Assembly: GCA_963750045.1 (NCBI GenBank)
Contig: CAVVPD010000002.1
Location: 248,001-312,000, forward strand
Reading direction: 5' to 3'
DNA: 64,000 nucleotides
Source: DASUAS01 sp963750045
GTDB taxonomy: Bacteria > Actinomycetota > Acidimicrobiia > IMCC26256 > DASPTH01
This document shows, one piece after another, positions 16,133 through 25,830 of the stretch. Numbering within the stretch: the first letter of the stretch is position 1; the number at the start of each line of letters is the position of its first letter. The position numbers and the translations under genes are program-made. The notes beneath the pieces are model-generated. The model did no database searches. It saw only the letters and a list, made by a program, of their open reading frames with translations, and was not told the DNA's origin.

Positions 16133-17596
16133 TCAGGCGGGGATGGCTTCGAGCCACAGCGCGGCGACGCCGGCAGGGTCGAGGGCGGCCAGGTCGAGGT
16201 CGCGCGACTGGGCGAGCCGCTCCATGGCCTCGAAGCGGCGACGGTAGGTCGCCGCCCAGCCGCGGAGTGCGGACTCGGCGTCGACGCCGCCCGCGCCGGC
16301 GACCACCACCGCGGCGGCGAGCACCTGGGCGAGATCGGCTTCGAGATCGTCGCCCCCGGCGCGCAGCCGGGCGACCGCGACGTCGATGCGATCGAGCGCC
16401 TCGACGAGATCGCCCGGGTCCAACCCGACCGACGCCGCCTTGCGGAACAGCTTGTGCGTGTAGAGGAGTGACGGCAGCCCGGGCGTGATGCCCTCCACGA
16501 TCGACGCCGTGCCCTTCTCCCCCTTCTTGATCTGCTCCCAGTTGCGCATCACGTCGGCCGTCTCGTCGGCCACCACGTCGCCGAACACGTGCGGATGACG
16601 GCGCACGAGCTTGTCGTGGATGCCGCGCGCGACGTCGGCCATGCCGAAGGCGCCCGACTCCTGTGCGATGAGCGCGTGGAACACGACCTGGTAGAGCAGG
16701 TCGCCGAGCTCGTCCTCCAGGGCGGCGTAGGCCACCGGATCGATCGGTCCCTCGGTGGGCAACGCCTCGACCGCCTCCACCACCTCGTAGGACTCCTCGA
16801 GCAGGTAGCGGGTGAGCGAGTGGTGGTCCTGCTCGGCATCCCAGGGGCAACCGCCGGGGTCCCGCAGCCGCTTGGCCAGCTGGAACAGCCGGACCATCTC
16901 GCGCGCCGCGCTCGCGGCACCGGCCTCGACGAACACCGAGGTGAGGTGGTCGGGCGCGATCCCACCCCGGTCCAGCTCCTCCAATGCGACGGTGACGACC
17001 TGCTCGTCGGCGAGCCCGAGGCGTTGCACGACCGTGACCGCGGTCGACGGGTCGAGGTGCTCGAGCAGCGCGAGCTTCACGTCGGAGAGCACCAACGCGC
17101 TGTCGCACTGGGCGATCAGCAGCGGCCCCGCCAACTCGACGAGATCGATGAGGCGGCCGTCGACGACGCGAGCATCACCTTCCATCGGGTCGATCCCGAG
17201 GCGGACCCACGCGAGGTCGGCGAACGAGAGGCCGGCCACGACGGTGAGCGAGACCTCGCCGCGCACCTCGGCCTCCCGCAACAGCGCCACGGTGCGTTCG
17301 GCAACCACCGGGTTGCCCGGCACCGCGTACACGACCTCGCCGTGTTCGGTCGCCGACGCGACCAGCGAGCGGGCGATCTCGGCGTACGCGTGCTCGAGGT
17401 CCGGCGCGGCGTCGTACACCGCGTCGAACGACGCGAACGCGACGCCCTCGACCGCGAGATCGTCGACCGCGGGGTGCCGCCGCGTCCGCACGAAACGGAC
17501 GGACGACCCGTCGATCGCGGCGCGCGCCACCGGGAGCACGTGGTCGCCCCCGGCCGGTCCGAGGCCCACGACGACGACCCGGCCCGGCATCGCCAT
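16133..17596 (-). CDS. mazG: MazG nucleotide pyrophosphohydrolase fused to a tetrapyrrole-methylase-like domain
   Basis: A 487-residue two-domain protein like Bacillus YabN. Residues 1-215 (GRVVVVGLGPAGGDHVLPVA, then VVYAVPGNPVVAERT) resemble the SAM-dependent tetrapyrrole methylase fold. Residues 240-400 carry the all-alpha MazG NTP pyrophosphatase domain with CPWDAEQDHHSLTRYLLEES, EExxE in EESYEVVEA and ExxD in EDELGDLLYQ, which bind Mg2+. MazG cleans up non-canonical NTPs. It begins 5 bp after the SurA-like gene stop, in the mfd-surA-mazG operon. ATG at 17596 or 17590 are possible starts. Confidence 0.93.
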   Translation of the reverse strand: MAMPGRVVVVGLGPAGGDHVLPVARAAIDGSSVRFVRTRRHPAVDDLAVEGVAFASFDAVYDAAPDLEHAYAEIARSLVASATEHGEVVYAVPGNPVVAERTVALLREAEVRGEVSLTVVAGLSFADLAWVRLGIDPMEGDARVVDGRLIDLVELAGPLLIAQCDSALVLSDVKLALLEHLDPSTAVTVVQRLGLADEQVVTVALEELDRGGIAPDHLTSVFVEAGAASAAREMVRLFQLAKRLRDPGGCPWDAEQDHHSLTRYLLEESYEVVEAVEALPTEGPIDPVAYAALEDELGDLLYQVVFHALIAQESGAFGMADVARGIHDKLVRRHPHVFGDVVADETADVMRNWEQIKKGEKGTASIVEGITPGLPSLLYTHKLFRKAASVGLDPGDLVEALDRIDVAVARLRAGGDDLEADLAQVLAAAVVVAGAGGVDAESALRGWAATYRRRFEAMERLAQSRDLDLAALDPAGVAALWLEAIPA

Positions 17597-17601
17597 GGCC
17601 C

Positions 17602-18189
17602 TTACCCGCCGGTGGCGCTGCTGCTCGCGCAGCCGGTCGGTGGGCACACACCCCGACGCGGGTTCCAGAAGCCGTAGCGCGGGTCGACGCTGATGTCGCT
17701 TCTCTTCGCGGCCGCGGAGATGAACGACCCGAGATCACTGCTCGAGACGTCGAGCGCCGCGAGGTACACGTTGTAGTCGGTGAGGGCGTCGCGCAGGCTG
17801 GTGGGCGCACCCTTGACCTGTTGTTCGATCTGCTTGCGGGCTTTCGCCCGCGCCGCGTCGGTGACGACGACCTTGCGGCGCGCTGCTTCCTGGTGCAACA
17901 ACTCGCCCTCGATCCGCTGGGACAGCCAATTGGCTGCGAGCACGGAAGTGATCGAGCCGTCGGTGTTGCTCAACGTGCCGCCCTGCTGCTCGATGTTGGC
18001 CTTGATCGCGGGACTTCCGGCGATCCAGGAGAGCTCCTGGTCGATCGTGGTCTGCGAGACCTCGGTGCCGTTCACCCGGTAGGCCACCGGGCTGAAGCCG
18101 ACTCCCGCGGCCACCCCGGCGGCGATCGCCCCGGCGACGGCGAGCACCGCGACGACGGCGACGAGGATCATGGGAAGACGGCGCTTCAT
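17602..18189 (-). CDS. SurA N-terminal domain protein (secreted or membrane-anchored chaperone-like)
   Basis: A 195-residue protein with an N-terminal signal or anchor (MKRRLPMILVAVVAVLAVAG) followed by AYRVNGTEVSQTTIDQELSW, the start of the SurA/PrsA-type chaperone domain. The helix block WLSQRIEGELLHQEAARRKV is also typical. No parvulin isomerase domain follows, and the short tail has two Cys (GVCPPTGCAS). It starts inside the mfd stop (ATGA overlap) and ends 5 bp before mazG. An extracytoplasmic folding role is inferred from family and topology. M. tuberculosis has a lipoprotein gene (lpqU) in this general position. Confidence 0.82.
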   Translation of the reverse strand: MKRRLPMILVAVVAVLAVAGAIAAGVAAGVGFSPVAYRVNGTEVSQTTIDQELSWIAGSPAIKANIEQQGGTLSNTDGSITSVLAANWLSQRIEGELLHQEAARRKVVVTDAARAKARKQIEQQVKGAPTSLRDALTDYNVYLAALDVSSSDLGSFISAAAKRSDISVDPRYGFWNPRRGVCPPTGCASSSATGG

Positions 18190-21100
18190 GGCGCTGCGGA
18201 GGCTAGCGCGGGCTCCGCCGGGGCCGGGAGCAACTCCTGGAGGAGTTCGACCAGCGTCGTGGCCACCTCGGCCGCCTTCGCCGCCACCGGCACCACCAGC
18301 TCGCCGTCTCCACCCGGCACGGTCTTCGCGACCGACTTCGGGGCGAGCCGGCGCAGCCGCACCTTCTGCGACTCCTTCAGGGAGAGCCCGACGATCCGTG
18401 CCGTCCCCCGCTGCACGGTGATGCTGCGGATCCCGAGGCGCACGCACTCCACCCGGAGCCGGGCGACGTCGAGCAGCGCGATGGCAGGGCTCGGCGGCGG
18501 ACCGTAGCGGTCCTCCCACTCGTCCCGGAGGTCGTCGACGTCCGCCTCCGTCGTGACGTTGGCCAGGCGCCGGTACGCCTCCATGCGCACGTCGTCACGG
18601 GCGACGTACTCGCGGGGGAGGTTCGCGTCGACCGGCACGTCGATGGTGATGTCGACCGGCTCGGGCACGGGCTCGCCCTTCAGCTCGCCGACCGCCTCGG
18701 TGACCATCTGGCAGTAGAGGTCGAAACCGACGGCGGCGATGTGGCCGGACTGCGCGGCGCCGAGCAGGTTGCCCGCGCCCCGGATCTCGAGGTCGCGCAT
18801 CGCGATCTTGAACCCGGAGCCGAGCTCGGTGAACTCGCCGATGGTCTTGAGGCGCTCGTAGGCCTCCTCGGTGAGCACCCGGTCGGCGGGGTGCAGAAGG
18901 TAGGCGTAGGCGCGCTGACCCCGTCGGCCGACCCGCCCGCGCAGCTGGTAGAGCTGCGCGAGGCCGAGCAGGTCGGAGCGGTCCACGACCAACGTGTTCA
19001 CCGTGGGCATGTCGATGCCGCTCTCGACGATCGTGGTGCACACCAGCACGTCGAACTCGCGCTCCCAGAAGTCGAGCACGACGCGTTCGAGCCGGCCCTC
19101 GTCCATCTGACCGTGTGCGACGGCGACGCGCGCCTCCGGCACCAACGCTCGCACGTTCTCGGCGACGAGCTCGATGTCGCGCACGCGGTTGTGCACGTAG
19201 AAGACCTGACCCTCGCGCAGGAGCTCACGCCGGATCGCCTCGGCGACGGCACGGTCGTCGTACTCGCCGACGTAGGTGAGGATCGGTTGGCGGTCCTCCG
19301 GTGGCGTGTTCACCAGCGAGAGGTCGCGGATCCCGGTGAGCGACAGCTCGAGCGTGCGCGGGATCGGCGTCGCGGTGAGGGTGAGCACGTCGACATTCGT
19401 CGACATCTGCTTGATGAGCTCCTTGTGCTGCACGCCGAACCGCTGTTCCTCGTCCACGACGAGCAGGCCGAGGTTCTTCGGCCGCACGTCGGACGAGAGG
19501 AGGCGGTGGGTGCCGATGAGCACGTCGACGGCGCCGGATTCGAAGTCACGCACCACCGTGGCCTGCTCCTTCGCGGACAGGAAGCGCGACAGCACCTCGA
19601 CCCGCACCGGGTAGTTGGCGAAGCGCTCACGGAACGTCTGGCCGTGCTGCCCGGCGAGGAGGGTCGTCGGAACCAACACCACGACCTGCGTACCGTCCTG
19701 GACGGCCTTGAACGCCGCCCGCACCGCGATCTCCGTCTTGCCGTACCCGACGTCGCCGCAGACCAGCCGGTCCATCGGGATCGCCCGTTCCATGTCGCCC
19801 TTGACCTCGTGGATCGCCTGGAGCTGGTCGGGCGTCTCCTCGAAGGGGAACGCCTCCTCGATCTCGCCTTGCCAGGGCGTGTCGGGTCCGAAGGCCCGGC
19901 CCGGCGTGGCGAGCCGTTGCCGGTACAGCACGACCAATTCCTCGGCGATCTCGCGCACCGCGCTGCGGACCCGAGCCCGCTGCTTCTCGAAGTCGGCGCC
20001 GCCCATGCGGTTGAGGCTCGGTGTCTCACCACCCGTGTACTTGCGCACCAGCCCGACCTGGTCGGTGGGGACGTAGACCTTGCCGTCCTTGAACTCGAGC
20101 CACAGGTAGTCGCGCTCGATGCCGGCCATGGTGAGGGGCTTCATCTCGAGGTAGCGACCGACGCCGTGCTGGTAGTGCACGACGTAGTCACCGGGCTCGA
20201 GCGCGTCGTAGTAGTCCTGGCCGCGTCGGGCGCCGCGCGCGCGTCGGTGCACCCGCCGGCGGCCGGTGAGGTCGGCTTCGGCGACGAGCGCGAGCTTCAC
20301 CCCCGGCAGCACCACTCCGCGTTCGAGCGGAGCGACGAGCAGGCGTACCGCACCGGGCGCCGGATCACCGGTGGCGGCGTCGAGGCCCTCGCCGGCGAGG
20401 ATGTCGTGGAGCCGTTGCGAAGATCCAGTGCCCTCGGCCGCGAGGACGACGCGGTAGCCGTCACCCGCCAGCGCGCGCAGGCGACGGGCGAGCGCGTCGG
20501 AATCGCCGACCACCGGGTCGAACGCGCTCGCGGCGAGCCGCGGCGTGTCGGGGTTCTCCGGCGTGGCGAGCAGCGACACCGCGCCTGCACGGGTGTGCGC
20601 GAGCAGGCGGTCGAAGTCGAGCGAGAGGCGGGGCAGCGCGCGCTCGGCTCCGGCACCCCACGTGACGGCGAGCGTCCCGGCCAGCGAGGCCTCCTCGTCG
20701 AGCAACTCCTGGGCGCGGTCGCGCATCCGCCGGGGTTCGACCAGGATCGCGAGGGCGCCGTCGGGGAGCAGGTCGGTCAGCAGGTGCTCGCGGTCGGTGA
20801 GCCACGGCAGCCACGACTCCATGCCGTCGAAGATCTGACCATCACCGAGGCGCTCCCACTGCTCGCGACCCCACGGCTGCCCGGTCAGGAGCGCCGCGGC
20901 GCGCTCACGGACGTCGTCGGTCGGGAGGAGCTCGCGGGTGGGGAAGACGTACGCCTCGGCCACTTCGTGGGTGGAGCGCTGGTCGGCCACCGAGAAGGCC
21001 GAGAGCCGGTCCACCTCGTCGCCCCAGAGGTCGATGCGCACCGGATGGTCGTCGGTCGACGGGTACACGTCGACGATCGATCCGCGGACGGCCAGCTCGC

Positions 21101-21617
21101 CGCGTGCCTCCACCTGGTACTCACGCCGGTACCCACCGGCGACGAGGCGGGCCACCAGCTCGTCCCGGTCGACGTGGTCGCCCGGTCGCACGACGACGGG
21201 CTCGACGTCCTCGACGTGCGGGCCGAGCCTCTGCACGAGCGCGCGCACGGCCGCGACGACGACGGCCGGCGGCGAGCCCGTGCGGAGCCGCCACATCACG
21301 CGCAGTCGCCGCCCCATCGTCTCCAGCGAGGGCGACACGCGCTCGAACGGCAACGTCTCCCACGCGGGGAAGTGCTCGACCTCGTCGGGTCCGAGGAACT
21401 GGGCGAGGTCGCGGACGAGTCGCTCGGCCTCCGCTCCCGTCGGCACCGCGACCAGGATCGGTCGCCGGCTGGTCGTACCCGCCAGGGCCGCCACGAACAC
21501 CGCGCGGGCGGCGTCGGGCACCGCGACCGTGGAGTGTCGCGAGATCACCGCGCGCAGCGCCGGCTCCTCGGCGAGGAGCAGTGCGAGCGAGGCAAGCGGC
21601 GGTGCAGGTTGGGTCAT
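18186..21617 (-). CDS. mfd: Transcription-repair coupling factor
   Basis: A full-length 1143-residue Mfd, the ATP-dependent translocase that removes RNA polymerase stalled at DNA damage and recruits UvrA. The UvrB-homology module is N-terminal. The CarD-like RNA-polymerase-interaction domain (EPGDYVVHYQHGVGRYLEMK) is at about 465-570. The helicase core carries GDVGYGKTE near residue 620, DEEQRFG near 720 and QLRGRVGR later, and the TRCF C-terminal domain ends the protein. The frame is uninterrupted. It lies upstream of and overlaps the SurA-like gene; the mfd-mazG-eno order is typical of actinobacteria. Confidence 0.97.
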   Translation of the reverse strand: MTQPAPPLASLALLLAEEPALRAVISRHSTVAVPDAARAVFVAALAGTTSRRPILVAVPTGAEAERLVRDLAQFLGPDEVEHFPAWETLPFERVSPSLETMGRRLRVMWRLRTGSPPAVVVAAVRALVQRLGPHVEDVEPVVVRPGDHVDRDELVARLVAGGYRREYQVEARGELAVRGSIVDVYPSTDDHPVRIDLWGDEVDRLSAFSVADQRSTHEVAEAYVFPTRELLPTDDVRERAAALLTGQPWGREQWERLGDGQIFDGMESWLPWLTDREHLLTDLLPDGALAILVEPRRMRDRAQELLDEEASLAGTLAVTWGAGAERALPRLSLDFDRLLAHTRAGAVSLLATPENPDTPRLAASAFDPVVGDSDALARRLRALAGDGYRVVLAAEGTGSSQRLHDILAGEGLDAATGDPAPGAVRLLVAPLERGVVLPGVKLALVAEADLTGRRRVHRRARGARRGQDYYDALEPGDYVVHYQHGVGRYLEMKPLTMAGIERDYLWLEFKDGKVYVPTDQVGLVRKYTGGETPSLNRMGGADFEKQRARVRSAVREIAEELVVLYRQRLATPGRAFGPDTPWQGEIEEAFPFEETPDQLQAIHEVKGDMERAIPMDRLVCGDVGYGKTEIAVRAAFKAVQDGTQVVVLVPTTLLAGQHGQTFRERFANYPVRVEVLSRFLSAKEQATVVRDFESGAVDVLIGTHRLLSSDVRPKNLGLLVVDEEQRFGVQHKELIKQMSTNVDVLTLTATPIPRTLELSLTGIRDLSLVNTPPEDRQPILTYVGEYDDRAVAEAIRRELLREGQVFYVHNRVRDIELVAENVRALVPEARVAVAHGQMDEGRLERVVLDFWEREFDVLVCTTIVESGIDMPTVNTLVVDRSDLLGLAQLYQLRGRVGRRGQRAYAYLLHPADRVLTEEAYERLKTIGEFTELGSGFKIAMRDLEIRGAGNLLGAAQSGHIAAVGFDLYCQMVTEAVGELKGEPVPEPVDITIDVPVDANLPREYVARDDVRMEAYRRLANVTTEADVDDLRDEWEDRYGPPPSPAIALLDVARLRVECVRLGIRSITVQRGTARIVGLSLKESQKVRLRRLAPKSVAKTVPGGDGELVVPVAAKAAEVATTLVELLQELLPAPAEPALASAAP

Positions 21618-21683
21618 GGGCGCGCGAAAACCACCGGATGCCGTCGGGCACCCGGGGGTCCCAATGCTACGCGCCGGTCCTGC

Positions 21684-22289
21684 TCAGTTGTAGCGGTTCA
21701 TCGCGGCGTCGATCCCCGCGGTCGCGATGCACTCGAGGGCGTCGGCGGCCTGCTCGATGGTCACGTCGATCTCGGTGCGCTCTCGCTTCGAGAACCGCTT
21801 GAGCACGTGCTCGACGCCCTGCTCCTTCGACGCCGGCTTCCCGACCCCGATGCGCACGCGCAGGAACGCGTCGGAGTGCAGGTGCGCCTTGATCGACCGC
21901 AAGCCGTTGTGACCCGCGAGCCCGCCGCCGGCCTTCACCTTGAGCGCGGCAACGGGGAGGTCGAGCTCGTCGTGCACGATCACGATCTGTTCGGGCTCGA
22001 CCCCGTAGCGGCGGGCGAGCGCCGCGACCGCGAGGCCGGAGTCGTTCATGTAGGTGAGGGGCACCGCCAGCGCGATCAGCGCGCCGTCGATCCGCACCTG
22101 GTCGGCGCGCGCCCGCTCCTTGCCCTTGCGCAAGCTCGCGCCGTGACGCTCGGCGAGGAGCTCGACGGCCTCGGCGCCCACGTTGTGGCGCGTGCGCGCG
22201 TACTCGTCGCCCGGATTGCCCAGGCCGACGACCAGGAGATCGGCCGCGGTGCCCTGACGCGGCCCGAGAATGCCCCGGCGCCGCAACAC
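21684..22289 (-). CDS. pth: Peptidyl-tRNA hydrolase
   Basis: A 201-residue enzyme that releases tRNA from drop-off peptidyl-tRNA. It has DLLVVGLGNPGDEYARTRHN (the catalytic His in RHNVG), PLTYMNDSG, IVIVHDELDLP with the conserved Asp, and GGGLAGHNGLRSI. Length is usual. A GTG start lies 3 bp after the rplY stop, so the pair is co-translated, the common actinobacterial rplY-pth arrangement. The first 16 residues are a basic extension before the first strand. Confidence 0.96.
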   Translation of the reverse strand: MLRRRGILGPRQGTAADLLVVGLGNPGDEYARTRHNVGAEAVELLAERHGASLRKGKERARADQVRIDGALIALAVPLTYMNDSGLAVAALARRYGVEPEQIVIVHDELDLPVAALKVKAGGGLAGHNGLRSIKAHLHSDAFLRVRIGVGKPASKEQGVEHVLKRFSKRERTEIDVTIEQAADALECIATAGIDAAMNRYN

Positions 22290-22292
22290 GGG

Positions 22293-22949
22293 CTACTCGT
22301 CGCCGGCGTCGTCCGAAGCCTCGGCCGCGGCTTCGCCCTCTTCGCCTTCGCCCTCGGCGAGCTCGCCCTCTTCGCCTTCTTCGGCCTCGGTCGCGAGCCG
22401 CGGCGCCGCCACCTGGGCGACGACGAAGTCGGATTCCGCGTGCGTGACCACGCCTTCGGGCAGCGGGATGTCCTCGACGCGCAGCTGGTCGCCGATGGCG
22501 AGCTCGGTCACGTCGATCTCGATCGACACCGGGATGTTGCCGGGCATGGCCTCGACGGTGAGGTTGAACAGCAGCTGCTCGAGGAGCCCGCCGTCGCGCA
22601 CGCCGGTCGCCTCACCGAGCAGGTGGACGGGGATCTCGGCGGTCACCGCGATGTCGCGGCTGATGCGGATGAAGTCGACGTGCACGAGCTCACCCCGCGT
22701 GGGGTGGCGGTGGATCTGGCGGGCGAGCGTGAGCACGCTCTCGCCGTCGACGTCGAGGTTGATCAGGGTGTTGGCGCCGCTCTCGCCGGCGAGGATGTGT
22801 TGGAGCTCGCGCGCGGGCACGGTGACGGACACCGTGTCGGCGTCGAGGCCGTAGACGACCGCCGGGACCTTGCCCTGGCGGCGGAGTCGACCCGACGGGC
22901 GCGAACCGAGCTCGGTCCGCTTCTCGGTGGCGAGGGTGATGTCAGGCAT
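22293..22949 (-). CDS. rplY: 50S ribosomal protein L25 (CTC form)
   Basis: A 218-residue L25/Ctc protein that binds 5S rRNA in the large subunit. The N-terminal L25 domain reads LATEKRTELGSRPSGRLRRQ then GKVPAVVYG. The C-terminal CTC beta domain includes RGELVHVDFIRIS and VTEL with GDQLRVEDIPLPEG. The tail of about 40 residues is almost all Glu, Gly and Ala, the acidic extension found in many actinobacteria. It is co-directional with prs upstream and pth downstream. Confidence 0.96.
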   Translation of the reverse strand: MPDITLATEKRTELGSRPSGRLRRQGKVPAVVYGLDADTVSVTVPARELQHILAGESGANTLINLDVDGESVLTLARQIHRHPTRGELVHVDFIRISRDIAVTAEIPVHLLGEATGVRDGGLLEQLLFNLTVEAMPGNIPVSIEIDVTELAIGDQLRVEDIPLPEGVVTHAESDFVVAQVAAPRLATEAEEGEEGELAEGEGEEGEAAAEASDDAGDE

Positions 22950-23024
22950 GGCGCGCGAAGCCTTTCCGGCAGAACAGGGAGCCTCCCATTGTTGTCGCTG
23001 GAGGGTACCCCGGCCAAATCACCC

Positions 23025-24009
23025 TCAGACGTTGTCGCCCCGGAAGATCTCGCTGACGCTGGTGTCCTGGAACACCGCGTCGAGTGCCTCGGCGATGATC
23101 GGGGCGATCGAGAGGACCTCGAGGGTGTCGAAGTGCTTCTCGTCGGGGATCGGGAGCGTGTTGGTGACCACGACCTGGCGCACCGGGGCGTTCTTCAGCC
23201 GGTCGATGGCGGGGCCCGACAGGACCCCGTGGGTGGCCAACACCCACACCTCGGTGGCACCCCGATCCACGAGCAGGTTCGCCGCGGAGACCACCGTCCC
23301 GGCGGTGTCGATCATGTCGTCGATCAACACGCAGACGTTGCCGGTCACGTTGCCGACCACCTCCGTGGCCTCGGCCACGTTGTGGGTGCCCTTGGGCCGG
23401 CGCTTGTCGATGAAGGCGAGGTCGGATTCCACGCCCGCGTCGCCGAGGCAGTTGGAGAAGCGCTTGGCGAGCTTGGCGCCGCCGGCGTCGGGCGACACGA
23501 CCACGACGTCGCCCTCCACCTGGCCGGCCAGGTAGTCGGCGAGCAGCGGCACTGCGGTGAGGTGGTCGACCGGGCAGTCGAAGAAGCCCTGGATCTGCCC
23601 GGTGTGGAGGTCGACGGTGACCACGCGGTCGGCCCCGGCCACGGTGAGCAGGTCGGCCAGCAGGCGGGCGGAGATCGGCTCGCGACCTTCGGCCTTGCGG
23701 TCCTGGCGGGCGTAGCCATAGAACGGGCACACCGCGGTGACCCGACGGGCCGACGCACGCTTGGCGGCGTCGATCATCAGCAACTGCTGCATGATGCGAT
23801 CGTTGATCGGCTCGCAGTGGCTCTGCATGACGAAGCAGTCGGAGCCGCGGATGCTCTCGCCGTAGCGCGCGTAGAGCTCGCCGCTGGCGAAGGTGCTCAG
23901 CTTCACGTCGCCGAGCGGGATCCCCAGACACTCCGCGATCTCGCGCGGAGAGCTCTTCGTTCCCTTGCCCGGCGAAGAGCATGAGCGTCTTCTTCGAGAC
24001 CGTTTCCAT
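23025..24009 (-). CDS. prs: Ribose-phosphate pyrophosphokinase, frameshifted near the N-terminus
   Basis: PRPP synthetase, which makes phosphoribosyl pyrophosphate for nucleotides, His and Trp. From KLSTFASGELYARYGESIRG onward the protein is complete, including FVMQSHCEPINDRIMQQLLM, the CPFYGYARQDRK ATP loop and the PRPP loop VLIDDMIDTAGTV. The true N-terminus METVSKKTLMLFAGQGNEEL lies in another frame. Joining the two needs removal of one base near 23950 (expected continuation AEIAECLGIPLGDV). Since prs is indispensable, a sequence error is likeliest. It is upstream of rplY and downstream of glmU, as in mycobacteria. Confidence 0.9.
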
Positions 24010-24097
24010 CAATCCGCTCCTGGCCCTACGGGCCGGGCCGCTCGAGCCCCGCAACGCTTCGCCGCAGGGTACCTGCGGCACGGTCGCTCAGCTTCCA

Positions 24098-25515
24098 TCA
24101 CGAGCCCTCTCCGTCGCCGCCGTCCCCTGCTGCATCCTCGCGCCTGGCGACCCAGCCTTCCTCGACCGATGCGGGGACGCCTTTCGCCAACGCGCCGGGC
24201 GGGACGTCGTGGGTCACCACCGACCCGGCGCCGGTGTAGGCGCCGTCACCGACCTCGACCGGCGCCACGAGCACGGTGTTCGACCCGGTACGAACGCCCT
24301 TGCCGACCTTCGTGCGGTGCTTGTGCCTGCCGTCGTAGTTGGCGGTGACGGTGCCGGCCCCGAGGTTGGCGCCGGCACCCACCTCGGCGTCGCCCACGTA
24401 GGCGAGGTGCGGGATCTTGGCTCCTTCGCCGATCTCCGAGTTCTTGATCTCGACGAACGTGCCGACGTGAACGCCGGTCGCGAGCCGGGCACCGGGCCGC
24501 AACGACACGTAGGGGCCGACGCTGGCGTCGTCGCCGATCTCCGCCCCGCGGGCGACGGTCTGGCGCACGACGGCACGCTCCCCGACGACGGTGTCCACGA
24601 GCTGAGTGTCGGGCCCCAGCACCGATCCGGCTCCGACGACGGTGCGCCCCTGCAGGATCGTCCCCGGCAGGAGCTGCACGTCGGGGGCGAGCACGACGGT
24701 GGTGTCGAGGTAGGTGCGGGACGGATCGGTCATCCCGACGCCGGCGCGCATCCAGCCGACGTTGATCCGTATCCGCAGCTCGGCCTCGGCCTCGGCGAGC
24801 TGGGCGCGGTCGTTGACCCCGACCGCCTCGGTGGGGTCGTCGGCCGCGACGCCCACGACGACGTGCCCGGCCTGGCGCAGCACCTCGACGACGTCGGTGA
24901 GGTAGTACTCCCCCTGCGCGTTCTCCGGGCTCAGCCGCCGCAGCGCGGGCGCGAGGAACCCGCGCCGGAAGCAGTAGATCGACGGGTTGATCTCGTCGAT
25001 CTCGAGCTCGTCGGGGTCGGCGTCGGCCTGCTCGACGATGCGCTCGACGCGACCCTGGGCGTCGCGCACGATCCGCCCGTAGCCGGTCGGGTCGGGAACT
25101 CGTGCCGTCAGGAGCGTCGCGGCTGCGTCGGCGTGGCGGTGCTCGGTGGCGAGCATGGCGAGCGTCTCGGCCCGCAGCAAGGGAGCGTCGCCCATCACGA
25201 TGATGAGGTCTTCGTCCTCGAGGTCGAGATCGGAGGCGTTGGCGGTGAGCGCCACGCTCACGGCGTCACCGGTACCCGCGGTGTGAGCTGCTCCACGAAC
25301 TCGACGGGGACGGGGCCCGCGAGCTGCTCGTGCAGGGTCTTGGTGACCTGCTCGGCCTCGTGGCCCACCACCACCACGATCCGCTCCAGGGGCAGCGCCT
25401 CGAGGGCATCGAGCACGTGCAGGAGCATCGGGCGCCCGCACAGCGGATGCAGCACCTTGGGCGTCGTGGAACGCATGCGCGTGCCTTCGCCGGCGGCCAG
25501 CACCACTGCGCTCAC
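24098..25515 (-). CDS. glmU: Bifunctional UDP-GlcNAc pyrophosphorylase / GlcN-1-P acetyltransferase, frameshifted
   Basis: GlmU makes UDP-N-acetylglucosamine for peptidoglycan. The GTG-started N-terminus SAVVLAAGEGTRMRSTTPKV is the nucleotidyltransferase signature. It runs to VEFVEQLTPR and then breaks near 25285, where a G-run seems one base short (GTGDAVSVAL follows in the next frame). The rest is intact: IVMGDAPLL, NPSIYCFRRG, then left-handed beta-helix hexapeptides from TYLDTTVVLAPDV to the end, with HLAYVGDAEVGAGANLGAGT as the acetyl-CoA region. One indel restores about 472 residues, the normal size. Confidence 0.92.
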
Positions 25516-25560
25516 CGGTCGGATCTGGACTCGTCATGTCCGTCCTCATTGGCCGGGGGG

Positions 25561-25631
25561 CTCGGGGGCGAGGTTTCGAACCTCGACTTGGGACTCCAAA
25601 GGACCCCGTGCTGCCGTTACACCACCCCCGA
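25561..25631 (-). tRNA. tRNA-Gln (anticodon TTG)
   Basis: Read on the minus strand, a 71-nt cloverleaf is formed: acceptor TCGGGGG/CCCCCGA, D-arm GTG-TAACGGCAG-CAC, anticodon loop CTTTGGA with anticodon TTG, and T-arm CGAGG-TTCGAAA-CCTCG. The discriminator is G and CCA is not encoded. The anticodon stem GGGTC/GTCCC has a T-T mismatch at 30-40, unusual or a sequence error. It lies just upstream of glmU on the same strand, a common actinobacterial position, and is divergent from the bS22 gene. Confidence 0.93.
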
Positions 25632-25728
25632 CCGTCGGTGAAACCCTACTAGCGGCTCCTGCCCCGAACCGACGGTTCCACGCCTCCGAATGGCAGCCGG
25701 TGCGCGGGCGACTAGCTTGCGACCCGCC

Positions 25729-25830
25729 ATGGGCTCACTGATCAAGAAGCGCCGCAAGCGCATGAGGAAGAAGAAGCACAAGAAGCTTCTCAAGAAGACG
25801 CGCTGGCAGCGCCGTCAGCAAGGACGATGA
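25729..25830 (+). CDS. Mini ribosomal protein bS22 (AURKAIP1/COX24 domain)
   Basis: A 33-residue, extremely basic protein starting MGSLIKKRRKRMRKKKHKKL and ending RWQRRQQGR. It matches the tiny actinobacterial protein with an AURKAIP1/COX24 domain that was located in the small subunit of mycobacterial ribosomes and named bS22. No good Shine-Dalgarno precedes the ATG; TAGCTT at 25713-25718 could be a -10 box giving an almost leaderless mRNA, common in actinobacteria. Its last codons and stop are part of the following 62-bp repeat. In mycobacteria it sits near galE2; here it is divergent from tRNA-Gln. Confidence 0.88.
   Translation: MGSLIKKRRKRMRKKKHKKLLKKTRWQRRQQGR

Noticed and set aside
16133..17596. 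MazEF-type toxin-antitoxin role for MazG
   Set aside because: There is no mazE or mazF; the gene is the housekeeping YabN-like MazG in its conserved position after mfd.
18741..23984. A plus-strand open frame of over 1700 codons opposite mfd, pth, rplY and prs
   Set aside because: It is antisense to four well-supported genes, has an Arg/Glu/His/Val composition typical of reverse-complement high-GC coding DNA, and shows no protein motif.
23025..24009. Alternative start of prs at the internal codon near 23906
   Set aside because: It would remove the conserved first strand of PRPP synthetase, which is present in the neighbouring frame; an indel explains the data better.
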